DNA from: a virus
IMG/VR virus record: IMGVR_UViG_3300024346_000130
Coordinates: 1 to 45,602 of that record
Reading direction: 5' to 3' (one strand)
Length of the DNA stretch: 45,602 nucleotides
This document shows, piece after piece, positions 9,666 through 17,021 of this stretch. Below the pieces are notes generated by a model. That model searched no databases and was not told the DNA's origin. It saw nothing but the letters and a program-made list of their open reading frames with translations. How positions within the stretch are numbered: position 1 is the stretch's first letter; every line of letters starts with the position of its first letter. The translations under genes and the position numbers were made by a program.

Positions 9666-10377
9666 GGTTAAAGAATGTTTGTATTTTTTTTTCCGAAGGT
9701 AAAGTTATCTCTACCCCTTTGTCTAAACCTGGTGTGTTGTCAGTGACATACTTCCTAAAACTCTGAGAATCTTTAATAGGTATTGTACTAATGAAGTGTG
9801 ATATTCTCATTGGGTCTTTTTCACCATCAACTGAAATAATCATCTTTTCTAACCTTTTAGTTACTGTTGGTTTTATTAACATATCTTTATAAACCTCACT
9901 AATTTTTTCTAATTCTCTCTCATCATTTGGTGATAAGAACTTAAATTTAACGACTTTTTTAGATGTTGGTAGTGTATAATCAAATAACCCTTCACTATCA
10001 GATGTTAGAGTAAATTTTTTATACTTAATGTTTTGTAGGTCATAATCAACCTCAACCGAAGAACCGGTATCAGGGTCAATTACAGATAGTTTAATCATAG
10101 AACCATATGCGGTATTTCTTAAAAACAATAAAACTGCTTCTTTGTCTGAATCGTGTAATTCATCCACGGTAATATCGTCATCTAAGATTTTAACCTTAAG
10201 TAACTCATCAATAACCAAACCTTGTTGGATTAAGTTTTGTGATGTTAAAATGTTTTCATCCGATGCCGTAAGAAAAGAAACTTTAAGCGTGTCTTTCTTA
10301 TTTTTGTAGAATACCCCGTTAGTCGGTAACGGTATTACGTCGAAGGCTACTTCCATTTTATAATTTTGTTCGTCCAT
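9628..10377 (-). CDS. gp26-like baseplate hub protein
   Basis: 249 aa from the chosen start. The open frame reaches back to 10440, but the first 21 residues are a hydrophobic translation of the upstream terminator, so I take MDEQNYKMEVAFD at 10377. The pattern follows the T4 gp26 / T4_baseplate family: PLPTNGVFY near the N-terminus, a VSFLTASDENILTSQNL segment, a GLVIDELLK segment, then LLFLRNTAYGS before a beta-region. T4 gp26 is about 208 aa and belongs to the central hub. The gene follows the tube gene across a terminator and overlaps the next small gene by 38 nt. The family call is moderately confident. Confidence 0.6.
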   Translation of the reverse strand: MDEQNYKMEVAFDVIPLPTNGVFYKNKKDTLKVSFLTASDENILTSQNLIQQGLVIDELLKVKILDDDITVDELHDSDKEAVLLFLRNTAYGSMIKLSVIDPDTGSSVEVDYDLQNIKYKKFTLTSDSEGLFDYTLPTSKKVVKFKFLSPNDERELEKISEVYKDMLIKPTVTKRLEKMIISVDGEKDPMRISHFISTIPIKDSQSFRKYVTDNTPGLDKGVEITLPSEKKIQTFFNLDTEFFRPFYGL

Positions 10378-10428
10378 ATTAAACACTTTTGTTTTAATAA
10401 TACACCATATAATCACATTGTAAAGCAT

Positions 10429-10453
10429 AAAAAAACCCACATGAAGTGAGTTT
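10429..10453 (-). terminator. Rho-independent terminator after tube gene
   Basis: On the minus strand, AAACTCAC - TTCAT - GTGGGTTT forms an 8-bp stem with one G-U pair and is followed by a run of seven T. It lies 28 nt past the tail-tube stop and before the gp26-like start, so it would separate the abundant tube message from the hub genes. Confidence 0.75.
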
Positions 10454-10480
10454 CTTTAATTTTATATGGCCGTTATAGTT

Positions 10481-10969
10481 TTAGTATACTAATATACATC
10501 TATCTGGTCTTAACGTTACTGAGATGTCAGCTAAACCTTCATCAGAGTAAGATAAGTCATTAAAGTTTAAGTCAGTTAAAAAGGCTCCTTGTATAATCCA
10601 TTTTTCTACCACAACACCTGTTGGGTCTAACATATCTAATTCGATATCTTTCTTATAACCCGCAGCATAACCCATTCTACCTGTAACAGATTCTGCGTGT
10701 AATCTAAACCATTCCATTAATGCTTGTGCCGCTGAAGGACCAATCGGGTCTTTAAACGTTACATTAATAGTGTTCCAATTAAACCTACCTGCAACGAATG
10801 TTGAGGTGTTTAGGAATGGTATTTCAACTGAACCTATGTTCGCTGAAGGTCTAGATGTTGTACTTACATACCACTCATTTATCCCTAAACTTGAAGGGAA
10901 TCTTAAAATAAACCTATTCTTTTTCTTTGGTTCGTAAGGAACAGGCATTTTCATTAATAAATCAGCCAT
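10481..10969 (-). CDS. gp19: Tail tube protein gp19
   Basis: 162 aa, against 163 aa for T4 gp19. Features of the family are an N-terminal P-x-x-P-K-K-K-N-R-F strand, I-x-x-W-Y-V-x-x-x-x-R-P early on, then F-N-W-N-T-I-N-V-T-F-K-D-P-I-G-P-S and a L-D-P-T-G-x-V-x-E-x-W segment followed by the final beta-strand D-I-S-V-T-L-R-P-D. It polymerises into the inner tube of the contractile tail. A late-promoter-like ATATTTATA lies 33 nt before the ATG and a strong terminator follows, which fits a separately controlled, highly expressed gene. The identification is secure. Confidence 0.9.
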   Translation of the reverse strand: MADLLMKMPVPYEPKKKNRFILRFPSSLGINEWYVSTTSRPSANIGSVEIPFLNTSTFVAGRFNWNTINVTFKDPIGPSAAQALMEWFRLHAESVTGRMGYAAGYKKDIELDMLDPTGVVVEKWIIQGAFLTDLNFNDLSYSDEGLADISVTLRPDRCILVY

Positions 10970-11002
10970 TTTGTATTTTTTTTAATTTGTTTCTTATTTA
11001 TC

Positions 11003-11011
11003 TATAAATAT
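11003..11011 (-). promoter_or_regulatory. Candidate late promoter of tail tube gene
   Basis: Minus-strand ATATTTATA followed by GATAAATAAG, 33 nt before the gp19 ATG. Confidence 0.55.
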
Positions 11012-11160
11012 CAAGTAATTTAAAAATCTTTCGATATTAGTTGACACTTTTAATTATTTTGTTTAAACTAGGTTCCAGTATACCTCACTTAAAAACACTT
11101 AAGAAATAAAATATATAAAATATAATAACTTAAATATTACTAGTATACTAGTTCTAGTAT
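11012..11160. other. AT-rich non-coding spacer with palindrome
   Basis: This is the rest of the 191-nt gap between the tube and HAD-like genes. I see no convincing ORF. It contains the perfect 14-bp palindrome ACTAGTATACTAGT at 11139-11152, followed by a further TTCTAGTAT, all directly past the stop of the HAD-like gene. It also contains two close copies of a TTAAGTG-type word on the minus strand. The palindrome could be a weak processing or termination hairpin or a protein site; nothing decides between these. Confidence 0.4.
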
Positions 11161-12012
11161 CTACATTTTTGTTTTATCAGTCTTAGTGTAATACACGTTG
11201 ACATTTTCTTCTCCTTTGTCGTCTAAGTATTTTTTTACGTTGTCGACATTAGCCTTATCATCATCAGAAAATCCAATCATCGGGACAAAATTATTTTTGA
11301 TGTCATTTTCTAACTCCATCGTAACTGCCAATTCTTCAGATAAAGAATTAACGTGTTTAATAAATAATTCTAATGCCTTAATTTTTTCTTCTTCAGGGTT
11401 AGCAGCACTACCCGCTCCGTGTGAAACAGGATGAAATCTACATAAGTCTAAATATTCTTGAAATAATTCTTCACCATCCCCGTCTATAACCCCTTTATAT
11501 TTCTTAAGTGACTCTACACACGATTCGAATGATAAACCACCCTTACCGTCTTTAACAATAGCCTCTACACCCTCTCTTAATGTCTCAGGGTTATGTCCTC
11601 TTGCCGTGATAATAGAAAATATTGAACCTCCGTTAATACATTCTATAAAATCATTCCATGAAGGACCTGTTTTAGCAATCATAGCGTCTTTAACAAATTG
11701 GTCATTTCCATCTACACCGAAATTTCTAAAAGGATTTTCAGCAAAACCAACTATAGTATGTCCTTTGTAGTCAAAATCTTCTTTTCCTATCTGTCCTCTA
11801 TACTCAGCAAAATCTGCAGTACCCATACCTATTTCTTGGTCTCCAAAACTTTTCACCATAATTTCAGTCGGCATATACATTAGGTTATCATCCCAATCAA
11901 ATGCGTAATATTTAAAATCAGGTAAACCCTCTTCGTTAAAACCTTCAGATACCTCAACACTCATGATTTCCATAAGTCTTTTAATTTCTGATTCTATTAA
12001 TGTTTGTTTCAT
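11161..12012 (-). CDS. HAD-superfamily phosphatase-like protein with possible packaging leader
   Basis: 283 aa. HAD motifs are visible. Motif I is F-D-W-D-D-N-L at about residues 38-44 (nucleophile and acid aspartates). Motif II is S-I-I-T-A-R-G-H-N near 135, with the conserved Thr. Motif IV is G-F-S-D-D-D-K near 252. A Lys for motif III probably lies in the helical part between them. The N-terminus MKQTLIESEIKRLM resembles the leaders of four other proteins in this window, ending in an [IL]-x-E site. It sits between tube and sheath genes, where T4 has no such gene. TATATATAAT abuts the start. The substrate is unknown; a nucleotide or nucleic-acid 3'-phosphatase is possible. The stop is TAG. 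Confidence 0.6.
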   Translation of the reverse strand: MKQTLIESEIKRLMEIMSVEVSEGFNEEGLPDFKYYAFDWDDNLMYMPTEIMVKSFGDQEIGMGTADFAEYRGQIGKEDFDYKGHTIVGFAENPFRNFGVDGNDQFVKDAMIAKTGPSWNDFIECINGGSIFSIITARGHNPETLREGVEAIVKDGKGGLSFESCVESLKKYKGVIDGDGEELFQEYLDLCRFHPVSHGAGSAANPEEEKIKALELFIKHVNSLSEELAVTMELENDIKNNFVPMIGFSDDDKANVDNVKKYLDDKGEENVNVYYTKTDKTKM

Positions 12013-12027
12013 ATATTATATATACAA

Positions 12028-12047
12028 AGGGGAGGAAACCCTCCCCT
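12028..12047 (-). terminator. Terminator after tail sheath gene
   Basis: Read on the minus strand, AGGGGAGG and CCTCCCCT flank a GTTT loop. This GC-rich stem stands out in AT-rich DNA and is followed by TTTG. It begins 10 nt past the sheath stop and ends just before the start of the HAD-like gene. Confidence 0.7.
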
Positions 12048-12057
12048 CTATAGTTTT

Positions 12058-14865
12058 TTAAATGTTTTCAAAAGATGCTCCTGTTGGTGTTACTAAGAAT
12101 TCAATATCAATGAATTCAAGAGCTCTTGTTGGTTTAATGTATATCTTACCCGATAACTGATTTCTGTCCATATCTTCTGGTGAAGACGACAATACAACTT
12201 TAAATTCTGTTAAACCTCTTTCTCTTTTTATATTTTCTAAAATTGGGTTAACTAAACTTAAGAATTCGTTTCTTACAACTTCATCATTCTGTTCGAATAA
12301 TAATCTTACCGCCACGTTTGAAATAAGTTTTCTAGCTTGTAGTAATAATCTTCTTACGTTGATTCTGTCTAATGCCGATTCTCTAACTTGTAATGTTTTG
12401 TTACCGAAGATAATCGTACCTACGTCTGAGAATGTTGCTATTGGGTTAATTCTATTAACATATAACTCATCTCTTTCGTCTAATGTTAATTTCTTTTTCG
12501 CTTTGATTGCGTTTACTAAACCTCTTGTGTAACCCGCTGATGCGAACCATGGATATGCCACGTTATCTGTTAACGCGATGTTCTTTAATACCTCACCTGT
12601 TGGTGCCACGTATACCTGAACTGAATTTTCAGTATCTCTCACCTGAATCCAAGGCCAATATGTTGCTGAGTAGTTAGAATCAAAACCTATATCTTCAATG
12701 TCACCTACAATTTCATCTACTGATGACCTGTTTGGTGAATCAATTACATATAATGAATCCGCTCTTTCTTCTTCAATCATATCGATTGCTTCACCAACTA
12801 AAGATGAATTGTCAAAGAAGTTAAGACCTGGTGTTGAGAATAAGTTAATATCTACTGCTTCAGGGTTAGCGTATGTTCTAATACCGTCTAAGAACGCATA
12901 GTAATCAGAGTTACCAACGTAAGGGTCAAACCCTGCGTTCGCATATGGTGATTTACCTTTTATATATTGGTCACCGTTAGTTCTTTCTTTTCTAAAGATA
13001 TCAAATCCGTCAAAACCACCTACAGGTGCTATTGTGAATTTACAACCAACTAACTTTTCAAAGTTTCCTTCTGATAACTCAAAGTTTTCATTAGTTTTAA
13101 CAAACTCAACTCCGTTAGCTTGTGATGAAAGGTGGAAACCTTTAAGTAATTCAACACCTTGATAATCACCTGAAAATTCAAAGAATGACGGGTCAAAACC
13201 AACTGTGTTAGAAACACCTAAATATGTTTTTCTTACTTTATCTGAATTTACTACAATATCATTACCATCATTATCTATACCGATAACCTGTCCTGCAGTG
13301 TAGTATTCGTTTTTATAGTTAATACTTGCGTTAGAAGATGAAGCGAAGTTATAATCTTTAACCTCGTAACCTCTAAATCCTGATGGTACCGCGTCTATCG
13401 GTGCGTCATCAGATAATTCTAATATAATATAACTTGATTTTAATTCGTACTCACCATCAGATGTACCTACTTTTCTCGCTACGTAACCTGGTACGTCTGG
13501 ATTCATAGAACATCTTGAGAATTTTTCTAAAACGATTGGACTTGCATCCGTATCGAAGAAATCTCTAACAATGATATCGAACTCTTGTTTTTCAATTGAA
13601 ATGTTTACAAAAGAAATCTTAACCTCTCTTGCTGATGCGTCTCCGTCTGAAATCGTTGCGAATCTAAATAAGTTAGACACAAAACCACCTCTTACTTCAG
13701 AAACAACATATGGAGTATATGATGATGTATATTTCGACTTAAAGTCTCCACCCTCATTTACACTATCTAAAGTTCCTGTATATAATCCTTTAATTTTTCC
13801 TGTTGCGATTAACCAATTTAAATAATTGTCATAAACCTTATCAACATAAACAGGATAATCATCAGGGTTTTTATCAAACGCCGATTCACCAATCACTTTA
13901 GTTATAAATTTCTTAGATGATGGTGATAAGTTACACGTAAAACTGTGTACTCCTGCCGCTGATGTGAATGATAAATCAAAGTCAGCTAAAGCATTGTCGT
14001 TTACCACATCACTAGTAATCGTAATATTACTGTTTAATTTGAAGTTTAAATCGTCACCTGTATATTCCGCTCTTGAACGTAATATAGCAATTGTCTTATT
14101 ATGAAACTCTGAAAATCTTACGACATCTAATTCCATAACCACAATCTGTACTTTAATAACCCCCGCGTCGTCGAATTTACTTGCGTAAAATGCTAACCCG
14201 CTTTCATTTGTTCCTGTAAATTCTATTTGGTCTGCCCATTTAGAGTCTGACATTGGATAAACAACTTTATCCGTATCATCAACACCAATAGCGTTCCAAT
14301 CGAATGTATTATAATATGGACCCATAACCATTACCTTATCTTCTGATAGGTTTAAGTTTACGAAATCTAAGAAACTTGTAGTAACACCTGCATTTGATTC
14401 AAATTCAGTATTAAGATAATCTGTTTCTAATTGACCTAAACCAGCGATATCTAAAGAACCACTATTCAGTTCAATAACAAAATCCGCTTTAAGTGAATTT
14501 GATTGTCCTATTGTTGTTGTATTAACACCAGCGATAGTTTTTATCGAATGTGCCGAACCTGCATCATAACCTGAATAACCCAATACTCTTGTCACAAATA
14601 ATTGTGATGATTGAGATAGGTATGATTTTGCATAATACGGAAGTGGGTATTTTAATGTTTCACCCATCTTTTCAGGTGAAGAACCACCGAACATTGTTCT
14701 GAATCCATTATAACCCGAAACCAATACTGGTTCAAATGCGGGACCTTTTTTTGTTTCACCTACTAAACCTAAAGTAGATACACCAACGCTTTGAGAAACA
14801 AAACTCAAGTCTTTTTCTGATGTGAATACTCCTGGTGAGACGAAAACTCTGTTAGAATTTGCCAT
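12058..14865 (-). CDS. gp18: Contractile tail sheath protein gp18
   Basis: 935 aa, against 659 aa for T4 gp18. The N-terminus has the sheath signature: V-F-V-S-P-G-V-F-T-S-E-K-D, then G-L-V-G-E-T-K-K-G-P-A-F-E-P. The C-terminal domain is the conserved core, with Y-P-W-F-A-S-A-G-Y-T-R-G, then I-N-P-I-A-T-F-S-D-V-G-T-I-I-F-G-N-K-T-L and R-I-N-V-R-R-L-L. These parts polymerise around the tube and contract. The extra length of about 270 residues lies in the middle, as surface domains. A late-promoter-like ATATTTATA lies 41 nt upstream and a GC-rich terminator follows, so it is probably its own transcription unit. Confidence 0.92.
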   Translation of the reverse strand: MANSNRVFVSPGVFTSEKDLSFVSQSVGVSTLGLVGETKKGPAFEPVLVSGYNGFRTMFGGSSPEKMGETLKYPLPYYAKSYLSQSSQLFVTRVLGYSGYDAGSAHSIKTIAGVNTTTIGQSNSLKADFVIELNSGSLDIAGLGQLETDYLNTEFESNAGVTTSFLDFVNLNLSEDKVMVMGPYYNTFDWNAIGVDDTDKVVYPMSDSKWADQIEFTGTNESGLAFYASKFDDAGVIKVQIVVMELDVVRFSEFHNKTIAILRSRAEYTGDDLNFKLNSNITITSDVVNDNALADFDLSFTSAAGVHSFTCNLSPSSKKFITKVIGESAFDKNPDDYPVYVDKVYDNYLNWLIATGKIKGLYTGTLDSVNEGGDFKSKYTSSYTPYVVSEVRGGFVSNLFRFATISDGDASAREVKISFVNISIEKQEFDIIVRDFFDTDASPIVLEKFSRCSMNPDVPGYVARKVGTSDGEYELKSSYIILELSDDAPIDAVPSGFRGYEVKDYNFASSSNASINYKNEYYTAGQVIGIDNDGNDIVVNSDKVRKTYLGVSNTVGFDPSFFEFSGDYQGVELLKGFHLSSQANGVEFVKTNENFELSEGNFEKLVGCKFTIAPVGGFDGFDIFRKERTNGDQYIKGKSPYANAGFDPYVGNSDYYAFLDGIRTYANPEAVDINLFSTPGLNFFDNSSLVGEAIDMIEEERADSLYVIDSPNRSSVDEIVGDIEDIGFDSNYSATYWPWIQVRDTENSVQVYVAPTGEVLKNIALTDNVAYPWFASAGYTRGLVNAIKAKKKLTLDERDELYVNRINPIATFSDVGTIIFGNKTLQVRESALDRINVRRLLLQARKLISNVAVRLLFEQNDEVVRNEFLSLVNPILENIKRERGLTEFKVVLSSSPEDMDRNQLSGKIYIKPTRALEFIDIEFLVTPTGASFENI

Positions 14866-14906
14866 TATTTGAATATTTTTTTAATTGTAATTTATTTCTT
14901 TACTAC

Positions 14907-14915
14907 TATAAATAT
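14907..14915 (-). promoter_or_regulatory. Candidate late promoter of tail sheath gene
   Basis: Minus-strand ATATTTATA followed by GTAGTAAAG, 41 nt before the sheath ATG. Confidence 0.55.
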
Positions 14916-14950
14916 TCAGTATTTTTATAAAAGACTTTTTATTAAACCGA

Positions 14951-14959
14951 ATATTTATT
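14951..14959 (+). promoter_or_regulatory. Candidate late-type promoter of RHH-like gene
   Basis: ATATTTATT lies upstream of a 20-bp palindrome and 41 nt before the ATG at 15001. Confidence 0.4.
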
Positions 14960-14962
14960 AAG

Positions 14963-14982
14963 AGTATGAATATATTCATACT
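14963..14982 (+). promoter_or_regulatory. Perfect 20-bp palindrome with a third half-site: probable operator
   Basis: The half-site AGTATGAATA is followed by its exact reverse complement with no spacer. After a T-run the word TTCATACT recurs at 14986-14993, giving three half-sites just before a gene for a predicted ribbon-helix-helix protein. That layout fits autoregulation. The T-run after the palindrome means a terminator hairpin is the alternative. Confidence 0.45.
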
Positions 14983-15000
14983 TTTTTCATACTACAGATA

Positions 15001-15162
15001 ATGAACGACAAAAGGGTTAAAAACTTAAAAATCTCGGAATACCACCATAAACTACTAAAAGACCACTGTAATAAAGGGGGTCTTAAGATGTTTAACTTCG
15101 TAGAAAAACTAATTGAGGACAATTGTAAAGTGAAAAGAGATATCTACGGAGACGAAATATAA
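15001..15162 (+). CDS. Small ribbon-helix-helix-like DNA-binding protein
   Basis: 53 aa, not among the longer open frames. The N-terminal V-K-N-L-K-I-S-E-Y strand is followed by a helix (HHKLLKDHC), a turn with K-G-G-L-K-M and a second helix F-N-F-V-E-K-L-I-E-D-N-C. This is the beta-alpha-alpha layout of Arc/MetJ-type ribbon-helix-helix proteins, which bind palindromes as dimers. It stands alone on the plus strand inside a minus-strand tail block, with a perfect palindrome in front. It converges on the gp15-like gene, 11 nt between stops. The likely role is a regulator, perhaps of itself and the divergent sheath gene. Fold assignment rests on sequence pattern only. Confidence 0.55.
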   Translation: MNDKRVKNLKISEYHHKLLKDHCNKGGLKMFNFVEKLIEDNCKVKRDIYGDEI

Positions 15163-15173
15163 TGTCGTAATTA

Positions 15174-16445
15174 TTATAACTCCGAAGTTAGATAAACCAA
15201 ACTCATTTTGGTTGTAGGTGTTGTTACAGGTGGAAGTTCATTGACCGTGATACTAAACTGACCTTTACTAAACGTATAATAGTCAGATTCAATTTGTAAT
15301 AAACCACCAACATCTAATAGTATCATATCGTATATTGGAAATTCTAATGGGTATGTCATCTGTCCATCAACAAATTCAATTGTCTCTTTTTTAAGATTTA
15401 AAATACTCCCCTCCATAGAACTCATAGTATTATCAAAGGTATAAACAATCCTCAACACACTGTCTAATGGTGGTGGGGTAGTAAATATAATATTAGAACT
15501 ATTACCGTTGTGTAAATAATCAACATCTTTAACCAACACTAAACCATTTAATTCCACATAGAACAGATTGTTTATTTTCTTTTGTGTTTTATATGTCGTT
15601 GTGACACCATCACTTAAAAACTTTTCTGTAGTAACTTCAACATTGTTTTTAATTACTTTTGTCATAACACCCGAAGAAGGTCCTTTAACATCCGCAATTA
15701 GTTCCGTCATTATAAGTGTTCTATCAATAGCTGGTGTTACCTCAAACTCTTCGTCATCAATTAAAAATCCCTGTAATTGTATTGTATATGATTGTTGGTA
15801 GTATCTTCTACCCTCTAATGAATCAATTTGTGATTGGTCAGAAATACCTTCTAACACTAAAGGAATATAATGTCCCTTAACATTAGTATAGGATTGTCTC
15901 GATGAGAACTTCTGCATTATTTTTTTATTAAACCTGTTAAGTTCTCTCATTCTATTACAAACAACAACAATGTCAAAAGACATATCAACAGGTATTGGTT
16001 GTGGTATCTTATAGATATCAGCACCGATTCTATTTCCATTCCATGTTGGTATTCTCCTATAAAAAAACGATTGTCTATCAGGTATTGTATATTGTAGTGA
16101 TGGGTTGGTTCCAAAAGGAACTTCTGGTTTTCTAATTACAACAACAAAAGGTAACTCGATATTACCATCTTCGTCTGTAAAAGGAAATGTGTTCGACATC
16201 TCTGCCCATCTTTGTATTGTTAAAATTCTTTCAATAAAATTAATAGTATTACCGTCACCCGTTTGAAATAATAAATTGTTCTTAACAAACTCCAACATAC
16301 CAAAATCTAAGTCTTCGTGTAAAATAGACTCAGGAAGGTTAGTGTCTTGATTTGTAATCTCTTCAAGAAGTTCACGTCTTCTTTCTAATAATTCCTTATT
16401 AGAATATACGTTTATATCGTTTTTATATTTCTTAGGTAATCCCAT
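15174..16445 (-). CDS. gp15-like tail sheath stabiliser / connector protein
   Basis: 423 aa from MGLPKKYKND at 16445. The frame extends to 16472, but this ATG lies one base after the upstream stop and has GGAG 7 nt before it. The core (residues about 105-240: PFVVVIRKPEVP, then IPQPIPVDMSFDIVVVCNRM, then RYYQQSYTIQLQGFLI) resembles T4/cyanophage gp15, where a P-Q-P-I-P-x-D-M-x-F-x-I-x-V strand precedes a helix. gp15 caps the tail and joins it to the neck. After residue 260 there is extra beta-rich sequence with two similar segments (FYVELNGLVLVKDVDY and DMILLDVGGLLQIESDYY), a likely duplicated decoration domain. Pairing with the gp14-like gene supports a neck-tail role. Confidence 0.55.
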   Translation of the reverse strand: MGLPKKYKNDINVYSNKELLERRRELLEEITNQDTNLPESILHEDLDFGMLEFVKNNLLFQTGDGNTINFIERILTIQRWAEMSNTFPFTDEDGNIELPFVVVIRKPEVPFGTNPSLQYTIPDRQSFFYRRIPTWNGNRIGADIYKIPQPIPVDMSFDIVVVCNRMRELNRFNKKIMQKFSSRQSYTNVKGHYIPLVLEGISDQSQIDSLEGRRYYQQSYTIQLQGFLIDDEEFEVTPAIDRTLIMTELIADVKGPSSGVMTKVIKNNVEVTTEKFLSDGVTTTYKTQKKINNLFYVELNGLVLVKDVDYLHNGNSSNIIFTTPPPLDSVLRIVYTFDNTMSSMEGSILNLKKETIEFVDGQMTYPLEFPIYDMILLDVGGLLQIESDYYTFSKGQFSITVNELPPVTTPTTKMSLVYLTSEL

Positions 16446-16446
16446 A

Positions 16447-16959
16447 TTATACTCCTTTAAATTGGTCACCACTTACAGGTGTACAAAGTAATGTTCTGTA
16501 AAAAGATTTGAATCCTCCGATTGTGTGTTTATTATCTGAAACCACTTTACCGTCATTGGCAACCTCATAATATCTTACTCTTGTCTCTGACTCATAGAAT
16601 CCGATGTAATCCCCATAGGACACATCAATACCCTTCTCTTCTAAATGGTGTTTATAGACCGATATAGTCATATTACCTGGCTCTAAATACCTACCCAATC
16701 CATTTGAATATGTTTTGTTGTCAGGTGCGCCAATAAGAACCATCCCTTTAAATTCGGTCGGTGGTAAGAACTTAATCTCCCCTTTACCCGATTCACCATA
16801 TACGTCATCAACAGTTTTAGACCTATCAACTCTAAATAAAACTAAATCAAAGTTTATGTCTCCGTGTAACCATTCCTCACCCATAGATAAATCTAAGTCA
16901 AAGTCGTCATACGAAAAAAACTTGTTTAATCTATTAATCGGTTGTTTCTTTTTACTCAT
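16447..16959 (-). CDS. gp14-like neck/head-tail connector protein
   Basis: 170 aa. Key stretches are L-F-R-V-D-R-S-K-T-V-D-D-V-Y-G-E-S, then G-D-Y-I-G-F-Y-E-S-E-T-R-V-R-Y-Y-E-V, then L-L-C-T-P at the C-terminus. The order (a 'D-x-x-Y-G-E' helix, a small beta-barrel, a G-D-Y/L-I strand followed by an E-V strand) recalls T4-like gp14 and other head-tail connector proteins. It is followed by the gp15-like gene with the junction TAATATG, so the two are coupled. A late-promoter-like ATATTTATT sits only 4 nt before the ATG. The assignment leans on context and is uncertain; another neck component is possible. Confidence 0.45.
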   Translation of the reverse strand: MSKKKQPINRLNKFFSYDDFDLDLSMGEEWLHGDINFDLVLFRVDRSKTVDDVYGESGKGEIKFLPPTEFKGMVLIGAPDNKTYSNGLGRYLEPGNMTISVYKHHLEEKGIDVSYGDYIGFYESETRVRYYEVANDGKVVSDNKHTIGGFKSFYRTLLCTPVSGDQFKGV

Positions 16960-16962
16960 ACT

Positions 16963-16971
16963 AATAAATAT
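16963..16971 (-). promoter_or_regulatory. Candidate late promoter with almost no leader
   Basis: Minus-strand ATATTTATT then AGT and the ATG at 16959. If functional, transcription would begin at or next to the start codon (leaderless mRNA). Confidence 0.4.
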
Positions 16972-17021
16972 CTCTTGATTAAGTTTAGTTTAATGTTTAT
17001 TATTGTGTATAATGCGCAATT

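Larger units (their letters stand above)
14866..15000. other. Divergent control region between sheath and RHH-like genes
   Basis: 135 nt with outward-facing elements: a minus-strand late-promoter-like site for the sheath gene, and a plus-strand site plus palindrome for the small RHH-like gene. No gene is seen inside. Confidence 0.5.
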
